Below, one piece after another: positions 11,885 through 21,486 of a DNA stretch of 64,000 bases; position 1 is the stretch's first letter, and each line of letters begins with the position of its first letter. The notes below the pieces were generated by a model, which was given only the letters and a program-made list of their open reading frames with translations, did not search any database and was not told where the DNA came from. The stretch comes from Peromyscus leucopus (Eukaryota > Chordata > Mammalia > Rodentia > Cricetidae), in NCBI RefSeq assembly GCF_004664715.2, contig NC_051072.1, forward strand, positions 44,872,142-44,936,141, given 5' to 3'. The translations under genes and the position numbers were made by a program.

Positions 11885-12610
11885 GCTACAACAAGATGTT
11901 TTGATGCCTATGTACATTGTATAATTACCAAGTCAACGTGATCAGCGCGTTCATCACCTTAAACATTCGTCCCATCTTTCCAACGAAGCGTGCAAATTCC
12001 TTTCTCCTTGCCATTTTGAAATACACAATGCATTGTTGCTGACCATCCTTGCCTGATGGATCAGTTCTCTCTACCCAACTGTAACTCTGTGCCTGCTCCT
12101 CCTCCTCTCCCTGCCTCCCCACCCTCCCCTGCCTCAGGCAACCACTAGTCTCCTTTTGGCCTCCATGAGTTCTCTTGTTTTTGTTTTGTTGTTTTTGAGA
12201 GTCCAAGTATGAGTGAGATCATGGTATTTGTCTTTCTGTGTCTGGCTTACTTCACTTCTCATCATGTTTCCTAGGTTTGTTCATGTCATAAATGGTGGGC
12301 TTTGATCTTTTATGGCCAAACAGCATTCTACTGTCTATACATTTCATATTTTCTGCGTCCATTCACTTGACACTCATGGAAATTCGAATCTTGGCTCCTG
12401 TGAATACAACTGCAATAAAACAGAATTGCATGCATTTTTTTGATGTATTGACTTGATTTCCTTTGGGTGACGCCCACTGGTGGGATTTCCAGGTTACATG
12501 ACAGTCCTATTTTAAGGTGGTGTTGTGTTTAAACCTTTGGACTGTTTTCTCTAAAGACAGTACTGGCTTACATTCCCGCCCACAGTGTGTTCAGTTCTCC
12601 AGGCTCTACA
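11885..12610 (-). repeat. Ancient mammalian L1 3' fragment, antisense
   Basis: The order matches the reverse complement of old L1M-type ORF2 end and 3' UTR: ATGTACATTGTATAATTACC, TATGAGTGAGATCATGGTAT, 'tctttctgtgtctggcttacttcac', ACAGCATTCTACTGTCTATA, 'gcaataaaacag', 'ggtgggatttccaggttacatg' and TTACATTCCCGCCCACAGTG. It is diverged and non-coding. Confidence 0.8.
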
Positions 12611-12778
12611 TTCTCCTCTGCACGTGTAGAGTCAACTACTTTCCCCAAGGTTGCTAAGAGCACACAGTGAGGAAACAGCGGTCTCTTCAGCAAATGGTAC
12701 TAGAAAGAAAAATGGGTATGCACATGCAGAAGAATACAATTAGGCCTCTGTCTCTGACAACAGACAAAAATCAAGTGG

Positions 12779-12850
12779 CTGGAGATGCAGCTCAGCAGAC
12801 CTGTCAGTGTACACGTGGCCCTGAGTTTGAGCCTCGGCACACAAGGATCA
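12779..12850 (+). repeat. ID-like SINE nested in L1
   Basis: TGGCTGGAGATGCAGCTCAG through CCCTGAGTTTGAGCCTCGGC interrupts the L1 ORF2 reading between CAAAAATCAAG and TTCAAAGTGGACTAGACTTA. This is the tRNA-like ID pattern with recognisable A-box and B-box positions. Confidence 0.65.
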
Positions 12851-12926
12851 GTTCAAAGTGGACTAGACTTAGACGTAAGACTTGGATCTGTGAAGCTACT
12901 AGAAAAATACATAGGAGACACAGTTT

Positions 12927-13038
12927 AGGACACGGGACACACTGGACTGGATACAGAGGGCAAACAGTTCAGGACGTGGGGCTCATTGGACTGGATACAC
13001 AGGGTAAACAGTTAAGGATGTGGGACAAATTGGACTGG
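12927..13038 (+). repeat. 44-bp tandem repeat inside L1
   Basis: Two full 44-bp units (12927-12970 and 12971-13014) and a partial third begin AGGACACGGG, AGGACGTGGG and AGGATGTGGG and share GGACTGGATACA and AAACAGTT. In L1 ORF2 the corresponding stretch is normally single copy. Confidence 0.9.
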
Positions 13039-13251
13039 CAAGAACTTTTTAGATAAGGCCCGAAAAGCACAGACAGCAGAAACAGAGACATGGGATTTCA
13101 TTAAACTAAAGAGCTTCTACACAGCCAAGGAGGCCGTCAAAAGAGGGAACTGACAGAGTGGAAGAAAAGCATTCGCTGAGAGCCACTTTGTGGACAGAAC
13201 TCAAAAGCAGGAAGTACATGACCCAACTTAAAAGTGGGCAAACGGCCAGAG

Positions 13252-13400
13252 AGCGGTGGCACACACCTTTCATCCCAGCACTCAGGAGGCAGAGACAGGC
13301 AGATCTCTCTGAGTTCAAGGCCAGCCTGGTCTACAGAGCAAGATCCAGGACAGGCACCAAAACTACACGGAGAAACCCTGTCTCAAAAAACAAGAACAAC
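13252..13400 (+). repeat. B1 SINE nested in L1
   Basis: Starts GCCAGAGAGCGGTGGCACAC and ends AAACCCTGTCTCAAAAAAC plus a CAA-rich tail. AAAAGTGGGCAAA before and AAAAATGGTCAAA after look like a diverged target-site duplication inside the L1 sequence. Confidence 0.88.
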
Positions 13401-13565
13401 AACAAAAAATGGTCAAAAGACTCAGATGACATTTCTCAAAAGAAGATATATAAATGGCTAAGGTGTATATGAAGTGCTCAGCATCATTAATCATCATAGA
13501 AATGCAAATCAGGACCACAGTTAGTTATCACCTCATGCCAGTCAGGATGGCTAGAGAACAGACTT

Positions 13566-14100
13566 TCCCAGCATCCAAGCCAGCCTTCCAACTGTACCCT
13601 GCATACAAACACACCCTCAATCTGAAGGAAGCATCCCAATGCCTTCCTTCCTGGAATTCAGTAAGATAACATTCATGAGCAAAGCTATATTATTAACATG
13701 GCTTCATAAACTACACTAGTAAGATCCTTCTCCTCTTCAATTCCTGTCAGGTCAGTTTCCATCACAAAGTACGACAGTCTTATTCTTCAACACACAACGG
13801 TTTCTTTCTTCTGAGTGTAATTCTAATTGTCTTCAGTGTTCCCTCATTCCAGGGCCTGTGCTGACTTCTGGAGATGTAATTATTAGTTCGTGGCTATGCT
13901 ACTGTTTGCCTAAAATAGATGGCTGGCCCCACCATAGAGGAAATATTAGAGGGAAAAGAATAAGGAGGGATGGATAAGATCTTGTTCTCAAACAAGGCTG
14001 TGCTTTGGGTCAGCAAAGCAAGATCCACATTAGGTGGAAAGCAAAGGAGATTAAAAGCAGCATTAGCAAGGGTGGTGGCTTCCATGTGTGATGCTAGCTA
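13566..14100. other. Unique sequence, nothing recognised
   Basis: No repeat family, exon or regulatory structure that I can support. Confidence 0.4.
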
Positions 14101-14172
14101 GCCCTGGGAAACTGGGGCAGGAAAAGTTTAAGTTTGGGGCCAGTGGTTCTACATAGTGAGGTGCTGTCTCAG

Positions 14173-14174
<2 letters not shown>

Positions 14175-14234
<60 letters not shown>

Positions 14235-14287
14235 AGAAGAAGAAGAAGAAGAAGAAGAAGAAGAAGAAGAAGAAGAAGAAGAAGAAG
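14175..14287. repeat. (GA)n(GAA)n compound purine microsatellite
   Basis: About 28 GA units at 14175-14230 change to about 19 AAG units through 14287. It probably grew from the A-rich tail of a decayed B1-like fragment (CTACATAGTGAG ... TGCTGTCTCAGA) immediately left of it. Confidence 0.97.
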
Positions 14288-14339
14288 GACAGCAACAACA
14301 ACAACAAAAAACCCAAAGTAAATCAATGAAAAAATAGGC

Positions 14340-15215
14340 AGTCTCTCAACCTGATGTTGATAAAGTCAAGGATAAAATGTTATCATTTTAATTAAGTAAT
14401 TATTTAGCAAATGTTGAAGAAGGCACATGGTATGGCTTTCAAATAGTACCAACAGGCAGGACAGGAAAATTCTGCCTCCTGCTGAAAAGTCCTGCCTTTG
14501 TAAGTCTCCTTCCTAGGCAATCGCTACCAAGCTCTTGTGTCTTCTTCCAGAGATGCATCACCAACAAAGAGTGTGTTGAAGAACGGTGTCTCCATCTTTC
14601 AGAGGCAGCTTTGATACTTTCTTTAGAAATGCCAGTTACTAAATACTTCTATAGACTTATTGACACCTGAAGATGTAATATATCTGAAGACATAATTTAA
14701 ATAGCATACAGAGATAATTTGGAAACGACGTAAATTTTTTTTTCTGGATAATAGGTATCATTTTACATTGAAGTAAGCTTTGGCAAAATTTTAGGCATCT
14801 TGGTCTATGTGTTTCATAAAGTCCTAAAGAAGTCGCACTAAGACTAACTCATCAGCCATTCTGCCACTGCCTCCAACCTCCCACCCTTCTGTCCTGAGCC
14901 CATCTTGTTCCCACTGGTCAGGGAGAATCTCTTGTCCTGCTCTCTCTTCCCTCAGTCCCAGCTGCACGGTGCAGAACAATCTCCCATTGTTTTTCTGACA
15001 ATCCTATTATCCTATCCCTCAAAGCCAATCTCTTCCAAGTGCTCAGTCCTAAAACACTCAATCATTGGAGAAAATTCAGCATGACCTGAGAGTGGTACGG
15101 ATTCCTTATCTCTGCTTTCTCCTTACCTCAAGTCTGCAAACAGCCCTCCTTCTAAGTTTTGTAGTTAAAGTGACAGTATATTATAGTCAGTGTATGAACT
15201 GCCTTGTGTCAAGCG
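14340..15215. other. Unique sequence, nothing recognised
   Basis: No repeat or gene signature that I can support. Confidence 0.4.
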
Positions 15216-15221
15216 GGACTT

Positions 15222-15225
15222 GAAT

Positions 15226-15257
<32 letters not shown>

Positions 15258-15379
15258 TATATTTATATATTTATATGTTATAAATATATATAATTATATG
15301 TGTATATACATACACACATATAAATATACATACATACACATATATAGTGTGTGTGGTATGTATATGTCTGTGGTGTGCG

Positions 15380-15434
<55 letters not shown>

Positions 15435-15435
15435 G
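15222..15435. repeat. (TA)n / (TATG)n / (CA)n low-complexity block
   Basis: TA repeats at the left, TA-rich and ACATACACA-type sequence in the middle, then pure CA at about 15385-15420 and TA again to 15434. Confidence 0.93.
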
Positions 15436-15628
15436 TTCTTCCTTCCATTCCGTCCCAAAAGCCAATTTAAGACATCTTCCTATTTATATTTCCCACTTAT
15501 AAATGAAGTGATTCTCACTTCCTCTTCTGTAAAGCAGGTGTTCACTTAGAGCACAATTGTACCATTGCCCTTTTTAAGTCCAGGTTAAGCACCTTTGATT
15601 TCTTCAGTTTTTCCTCAGATAACAAATT

Positions 15629-15668
15629 CTTCCTCAGTCTTTTGGCTAAGGTGAAATGTATACATGTG
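15629..15668 (+). pseudogene. U2 snRNA-like 5' fragment
   Basis: CTTCCTCAGTCTTTTGGCTA followed by AGGTGAAATGTA resembles the first ~35 nt of U2 snRNA, in particular the TTTTGGCTAAG block and the following 'tcaagtgta'. There is no Sm site or 3' stem, so at best this is a truncated retro-pseudogene. Chance similarity is possible. Confidence 0.35.
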
Positions 15669-15956
15669 GTAGATGTATATAACATATGTATAAAAATCTG
15701 TCTTAATGAGATTCCTATAACCTAGTAATTACCAAACCTCTTTCCAAATACCTGAAGCCATGGCTTGATGTAATCCAGAAATCTCAGGAGTGGATCTTAC
15801 TGACATGGGCTTTGGAGTCAAAAGCCGCCACAGCCGATAGCGACTTCTGGTCAGGGTAGTCAAGAACAATCCGGAATGTTAGCCAGATTAGGGGGACAAT
15901 CCGAGGGCAAGAAATGGCCCCAAGCAGAGTTTTCAGAGGTTGAATTGATGTCTTGG

Positions 15957-16243
15957 AGCCATGGAGCTGGCTCAGGGGTAAGAGCGTTTGCTGGGAAGCA
16001 TGTGGTCTGGAGTTCAATCCCAAACACACAGTTAAAAAGCTTTGTGTAGCCCTGGACCTATAAAACTGGCACTGTGCAGGGCAGAGACAAGAAGGTGACT
16101 GCGCCATCCCATCCAAACTAGCTAAAAGGAGCCCCAAGTTCAAAGAGAGATCCCATATCAGGGCAATAAATGGGGGGTGATAGAGCAGAGCATCCGATCT
16201 GGCCTGCACTAGGTGGGTACATGGGCATGCACGTGCGTGCGCA

Positions 16244-16290
<47 letters not shown>

Positions 16291-16314
16291 CACGAGAGAG
16301 AGAGAGAGAGAGAG
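15957..16314 (+). repeat. B4-like SINE plus (CA)n(GA)n tail
   Basis: A tRNA-like head (GAGCTGGCTCAGGGGTAAGA ... GGAGTTCAATCCC) is followed by a decayed middle and a tail that has expanded into CA (16246-16289) and GA (16293-16314) repeats. Confidence 0.65.
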
Positions 16315-16729
16315 ATTTTTTTAAATGATGTATTTTCTTGCTCTGCCCACTTTCTCTTAGTTCTTAATGGTAATAAAACATGGGGGCACAGACATAAGCA
16401 GCCAAATGATTAACATTCTGCCCTTCATGTTATTCAGGGCACAAAAAGGAAAGCTGCAGTGAGGGGTTAATAGGATTGTTGCTGCTTTAACATGCTGACT
16501 AATGTGACCCCAGGTAGCACTAGCTTTTTCAATACTATGGCATACCCTGGGCTCAGCAGAGACTGTGGGTAACCAAAGGCATTAGCTGTCTTTCAGATGT
16601 GAATGGTGGCCATTAGCAATATGCCATCTTGTATTAGTACAGTCCAGAAATGCTTATTTATGACAATTAGAATTTATTTTCTTTTTTTTTTGTGTGTGTG
16701 TGTGTGTATTTCGTCTACATTAGAAGTTA

Positions 16730-16795
16730 AAGAGTTCAAGGTTGTCCTCGAACATAGGGAGTTTGTGGCCAGCCTGGGAATGAAACTGTATCAAG
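16730..16795 (+). repeat. Old B1-like fragment
   Basis: GAGTTCAAGGTTGTCCTCGA and GTGGCCAGCCTGGGAATGAA recall a B1-type monomer. A short GT run precedes it at 16691-16707. Confidence 0.45.
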
Positions 16796-17315
16796 GGGTC
16801 GGGGAGGAAAGGAAGTTCAGTGCTTTGAAGTCAGATGAGCTTATGGCCCAGTTATTCAAAATAATGTAGATACATTAAACTTAATTGTAAGGAACGTGCA
16901 AACAAAAGGAAAACACAAACCCAAATTAACAAGACCCAAAGTCTATCTGTATCTCAGCAAACTTCTATACAGTTAGGATATAAATATTTTCTTGAATAAC
17001 TTTTTTGTAAAATCAATCGCCTTGGCAATTGCCCTTAATTTAATCATTTGCTATTCATTACTCAACAAATACGTGCCTTCCAGGTACCAGGGCACCATGT
17101 TGCACATCCAGCCTTTGGGGTCTTCATGAGATCCACTGGTGAATTTGATTCATAAACTATGCTTGAGAATACACCCTTAAGTACATCTCCTTCTCTGAAT
17201 GGATAAATAGACAGAAATTTACTAATGAAAATAAAATGACTGTTGCTCCTGCTGCAAATAGAATCACGTGACCTAGATCCTACACTCCAGACATAGAATG
17301 AGCAACCTTTTTTTC

Positions 17316-17535
17316 CTACAGTGCTGGAGACCGAGCCCAGAGTCTTGCACATGCTCTGTTCCATGCTTTACTGCTGAGCTGTATTCATGGCCCACAACGG
17401 CACCACTTTTTATGAATGCCTCACTCTGCTCAGGTATAGTGTACATAAGCTGTTGTCCCAGATGCTTGTGAAGCAGAGGCAGGGGGATCACTTGAACTCA
17501 CGAAATCAAGGCCATCTGAGACAGCCTACAGAGGT
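17316..17535. repeat. Antisense ID fragment and adjoining sense B1 remnant
   Basis: 17316-17395 reads as an antisense ID/B4 head (GTGCTGGAGACCGAGCCCAG ... TGAGCTGTATTCATGGCCC). 17440-17535 reads as a decayed sense B1 (GTCCCAGATGCTTGTGAAGC ... AAATCAAGGCCATCTGAG). Confidence 0.6.
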
Positions 17536-17599
17536 TCTACACTAAAGACACAAATACTTCACACCAAACAGACAACAGAGCTCAGGGCCCAGTCAGTAC

Positions 17600-18135
17600 T
17601 GCTGTGGGATGTTCTGTATGTCCTGTGGGAGCCTGTTCTTGGGTTCCTCGTGGCTCTACCCAGCAGGTCCGCATAGAGGATGATTAGGACCATGGGCCTG
17701 AGTGCAGGTGTCTGAGATGGTCTGCACTTGGCTGTGCTGCGGGATGGTCTGTACGGCAAATGTGTTGCTCTGATTGGTCAATAAATAAAACCTGATTGGC
17801 CTGCTTGGGCGACATGACGACACCCTGTCTCAAGGCGGGACTAACAGAGAGGAGAAATAAAAGAACAGGAAGGCAGGAGTCACTGCCTGGAGCCACCATC
17901 AGGACAAGGAAGATGTAAAGTACCAGTAAGCCTCGAGCTGCGTGGCAAGGTATAGATTTGTGGGAATGGGTTAATTTAAGATATAAGAACAGTTAGCAAG
18001 AAGCCTGCCACGGCCATACAGTTTGCAAACAAAATAAGTCTCTGTGTTTACTTGGTTGGGTCTGAGCGGCTGTGGGACTGGCGGGTGACAAAGATTTGTC
18101 CTGACTGTGGGCAAGGCAGGAAAACTCTAACTACA
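17600..18135 (+). mobile_element. Solo LTR of an endogenous retrovirus, 6-bp target-site duplication
   Basis: A 536-bp element starts TGCTGTGGGATG and ends CTAACTACA (TG...CA ends). It is flanked by CAGTAC at both 17594-17599 and 18136-18141, a perfect 6-bp duplication as expected of a class II (ERVK-like) integration. Inside are a CCAAT-type motif (CTGATTGGTCAATAAATAAA) with an overlapping AT-rich TATA-like box, and a downstream GTTAATTTAAGATATAAGAA block. No internal viral sequence or second LTR follows, so this is a solo LTR. Related copies lie at 38229-38620 and 62371-62933. It has an anomalous internal segment at 17798-17835 (see findings). The family name is not assigned. Confidence 0.92.
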
Positions 18136-18220
18136 CAGTACAGTTAATGGAAGAACAAAAACAGACTCAACATATTCTCCCAAAGAATACACTTTTTTGC
18201 CCTGTTGGGGCTCCTTTTTA

Positions 18221-18275
<55 letters not shown>

Positions 18276-18382
18276 GTTTTGTATTTGAGGCAGACCCTCA
18301 CTGCATAGTCCTGGCTAGCCTGGAACTCACAGAGATCTACCTGCCTCTGCCTCCTGGATGCTGGGATTACCAGGTCCAGCTA
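18221..18382 (-). repeat. (TG)n plus antisense B1 SINE
   Basis: TG repeats at 18221-18274 take the place of the usual poly-T end and are followed by an antisense B1 body (GAGGCAGACCCTCACTGCAT ... GGATGCTGGGATTACCAGG). The TG run probably grew from the SINE tail. Confidence 0.85.
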
Positions 18383-18580
18383 AATAACTACTTTTAATGA
18401 TCTGAAACTGAGAACAATGTAATAATAGAGAAACTAATTGTGGCATATTAGTTCACTGAAATAGTGACAAGAAAAGAACAAATTAGTTATATTTGGATGA
18501 GTCTCACAAAAGAATGTCAAGGAAGGAAGGAACCCACACATGCAATAGCACATGTTGTATTATATAAAACACAAAGCAGG

Positions 18581-18717
18581 CCGGGCAGTGGTGGCGCATG
18601 CCTTTAATCCCAGCACTCGGGAGGCAGAGCCAGGTGGATCTCTGTGAGTTCGAGGCTAGCCTGGGCTACCAAGTGAGCTCCAGGAAAGGCGCAAAGCCAC
18701 GCAGAGAAAACCTGTCT

Positions 18718-18751
<34 letters not shown>

Positions 18752-18898
18752 AAACAAACAAAAAAACAAAAAAACAAAACACGCCGGGCGGTGGTGGCGC
18801 ACACCTTTAATCCCAGCACTCGGGAGGCAGAGGCAGGCGGATCTCCATGAGTTCGAGGCCAGCCTGGGCTACCAAGTGAGTTCCAGGAAAAAAAAAAA
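18581..18898 (+). repeat. B1 dimer in one target-site duplication
   Basis: A full-length B1 (from CCGGGCAGTGGTGGCGCATG to AAACCTGTCTC plus poly-A) is followed by a CAAA-rich linker and a second B1 from 18782 that stops at GTTCCAGGAAAAAA. The pair is flanked by AAACACAAAGCAGG at 18567-18580 and 18899-18912. Both copies carry the cricetid-type sequence. Confidence 0.93.
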
Positions 18899-19007
18899 AA
18901 ACACAAAGCAGGCAAATGTCATTGGTGCTGCTGAAACCAGTTTAGTGGTCACTCCTGGAGGAAATAGTGACTGGAAGGAGAGATTTAATCTCTCTCTTTT
19001 TTTTTTT

Positions 19008-19290
19008 CCAGTGCAGGTGCATGCCCTGGGGTGTCATTCATACTGGGCAAGTGCACTACCGCTGACGTTTACGTCCAGCCTAGGTTTGGATCTTGTGCTA
19101 CTTGGCTTCAGAGTAGCAATTGGTAAGCCCCCAGGCTGTCATCATTCAAGCAACTGCCTCATGGTGGCCCAAGCCAGGAATACCAGCAGTCAGGGCTGAA
19201 GCAGGAGGATGTTTAGCGTCACCCTCAACTGCTTAGTGAGTTTGAGGCCTGCTTGGGCGACATGATGACACCCTGTCTCAAAGCAAAAAC
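19008..19290. repeat. Decayed antisense ID and sense B1-like fragment
   Basis: 19008-19085 resembles an antisense ID element (GGTGCATGCCCTGGGGTGTC ... CTACCGCTGACGTTTACG). 19155-19290 resembles an old B1/proto-B1 (GGCTGAAGCAGGAGGATG ... GTGAGTTTGAGGCC ... GACACCCTGTCTCAAAG). Confidence 0.55.
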
Positions 19291-20640
19291 CAAAGCCCAA
19301 GACTTTCTTGTTGAAATACGTTTTTAATCCATAAAACATATATAGACATAAAATGAGCTAAAGACAGCAGAAACCTTATCAAATTTATGCTTAAGTTAGA
19401 AGTGATGACCTCTTGAATTCCTTAGTCATCACCTTTATAACTTCCTCCGGCCTGATATGCTTCATGAGATTGGTTGCAAGGCCCAAGCGTCTGGCAGCCT
19501 TTCTGTAAGCCCATCTGTCAACGACCGAAAAACAAGCCTGCACTCAGTTGCCCAATGTGTATCAAGTCATGCAGTTCTATAAATGGAATCCTTGATTTGC
19601 TCTTTAGTGGCCAGGCTCTGGTGCCCGGAAGGTGATTATACGGTGTCCGGTATTTATATCAACCTCGATCACTCACTGTCTACCAACTGGCTCTAATAAG
19701 ATGCCCCAAGGCCTATATTTAATTCCCATGAATTACTTGTTGATTATCTACACTGCAGATTCTCTGCCATAAATTTTCTTTGTCCTGAGCCAGCTTCTTG
19801 AACTCTTTTAGACTACTGTTCTTCCACCCAGCTGGGGTGGGCAGAGCTGCAGAGCCAAACTCATTTTGATAGTGGTAAAAATCAGTGGCTTTCAAGGGGG
19901 AGGCATTTGGCAGTATCCGCAGATGTATTTGGTTGTCACCGTTGTGGGAGGTGCCTTGTTCATTTATTGACAGAAGCCAGAAATACTGGTTGCACATTTA
20001 TAAGATTTATATGAAAATTATCTAGTCCAAAGTGAATGTAGTATTGAGGTTGAGAAACCCTGGTATAAATAAAGATAAAAATAGGGAAGAGATTTACAAT
20101 TAACAAATATATTTTACCTAGAAACACACATGCTGTGGGAGTTATCCTCAGTTTTAGACCCTCTGTTCCACAGCTGCCCTCCATTGACAAGGACATGGGA
20201 TATTACATGTGTGTTTATTAATTAATCTCTGTGCCTGTCTTTTAATGGTTCCTTAAGGATGTGTAACATTCAAAATAGGATGATAAGCCTTTTCAAATGG
20301 GAATGTGCTGGCCATTGTTCAAAGGTTGGAGCTTGGTTATGGACAGTAGACAACCATGTAACGCTCTCAGAAAGAGTCTTGACTAGGAGTGTGGAAAATA
20401 TTTTCAGTGTCAGATCATTTGAACTGTAAGAGGGTCAAGCCTATGGGGTTTTTAAAATTTTATTTCACCCAACTTTTATGTATCCTACGTGTGTTTATGA
20501 AAGGCCTGTTTTGTTATCCTCATTTGACGCTGATTAACTGAGTTACTTGCATGCTTGGTTCTGCATGACTGGACAAATTCTTGGCATAAACTCCCCTTTT
20601 TTGTCCTCATACGAAAAATGTGGTTGATTTTGTTTGCTTG
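19291..20640. other. Unique intergenic sequence
   Basis: No supported feature. Short antisense frames at 19719-19997 and 19960-20196 have no recognisable domain or splice context. Confidence 0.45.
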
Positions 20641-20689
20641 GGTTTCGTTTTGTTGTTGTTTGGTTTTTTCAAGACAGGGTTTCTCTATG

Positions 20690-20836
20690 GTTTTGTTGTT
20701 TTTTTGAGATAGGGTCTCATATTATCCAGGCCTGCATTGAACTTGCTATGTAGCTGAGACTGACCTCGAATGCCTGACCTTCCTGCTTCCACCTCCCAAA
20801 CATGAGAAATACAGAGGTGTGCGGCCACATTCAGCA
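20690..20836 (-). repeat. Diverged antisense B1-like SINE
   Basis: GAGATAGGGTCTCATATTAT, then TTGCTATGTAGCTGAGACTG and GCTTCCACCTCCCAAACATG. A partial 'caagacagggtttctctatgg' precedes it, suggesting two superposed fragments. Confidence 0.7.
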
Positions 20837-20887
20837 ACTGTAGTTAATACTGGCCAGTTGTGTTGGGTTTTTTTTTTTTAATGTAAA

Positions 20888-21270
20888 TTGAGAGAAGGCC
20901 CAATGGTTAAGAGTGTGTCTACTGCTCGCTGGGCGGTGGTGGCACACGCCTTTAATCTCAGCATTTGGGAGGCAGAGCCAGATGGATCTCTGTGAGTTTG
21001 AGGCCAGCCTGGGCTACCAAGTGAGTTCCAGGAAGGCACAAAGCTACACAAAGAAACCCTGTCTCGAAACACACACACACAAAAAAAAGAGTGTCTACTG
21101 CTCTTGCAGAGGACTCAAATTCAATTCCCAGCACCCACATCTGGCAGCTCATAGCTGCCCGTCACTCCAAGTCCAGGGGATCCAACACCCACTTTTGTAT
21201 TCTGAAAGGACTGTACTCAGGCACACATACCCACACAGAGAACATACATATACAGAATTTAAATTTTTTT
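20888..21270 (+). repeat. B3 SINE interrupted by a nested B1
   Basis: The B3 head (GAGAAGGCCCAATGGTTAAG) and the rest (TCTTGCAGAGGACTCAAATT ... CACTCCAAGTCCAGGGGATC ... ACATACCCACACAGAG) are separated by a B1 at 20928-21086. Confidence 0.88.
20928..21086 (+). repeat. B1 nested in B3 with target-site duplication
   Basis: The body runs from GCTGGGCGGTGGTGGCACAC to AAACCCTGTCTCGAAACACA. Flanks are AAGAGTGTGTCTACTGCTC (20909-20927) and AAGAGTGTCTACTGCTC (21087-21103). The duplicated bases are part of the B3, so the B1 is the younger element. Confidence 0.94.
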
Positions 21271-21284
21271 TAATCTTTTAAAAA

Positions 21285-21486
21285 TTTAATTTGTATGTAT
21301 TTACTTATGTAATATATGTGTACACGCATGTGCTACAGCCCCCATGTAGAGGTCAGAAAATAATTCACATGAGTCAGTTCTCTCCTTCTACCACATGGGT
21401 CCTGGGGATCAAACTCAGACCATGGGGTGTGGCTCATGGGGCGTGGCAGCACGTGCCTTTACTCTCTGAGCATCTTGCTGGCCCCT
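21285..21486 (-). repeat. Antisense tRNA-related rodent SINE
   Basis: GTAGAGGTCAGAAAATAATT, TCTCTCCTTCTACCACATGG, GGGATCAAACTCAGACCATG and a final antisense head (CTGAGCATCTTGCTGGCCCC). Family within the B2/B4 group is not certain. Confidence 0.65.

Larger units (their letters stand above)
12670..13565 (+). repeat. L1 ORF2 remnant, sense, with nested ID, tandem repeat and B1
   Basis: L1 ORF2 landmarks appear in order: GGTCTCTTCAGCAAATGGTA, CACATGCAGAAGAATACAAT, ATTAAACTAAAGAGCTTCTA, 'aaaagtgggcaaacgg', 'catttctcaaaagaagatatat' and GAAATGCAAATCAGGACCAC. Frames are broken by stops, indels and three insertions or expansions listed separately, so no reverse transcriptase is encoded. It lies head-to-head against the opposite-strand L1 fragment on its left. 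Confidence 0.8.

Noticed and set aside
12667..13056. 129-codon frame with apparent internal repeats
   Set aside because: It is translated L1 ORF2 remnant, a nested ID element and the 44-bp tandem repeat.
15784..16293. 169-codon antisense frame
   Set aside because: It spans a B4-like SINE and its CA tail, including poly-Cys/Val from the microsatellite.
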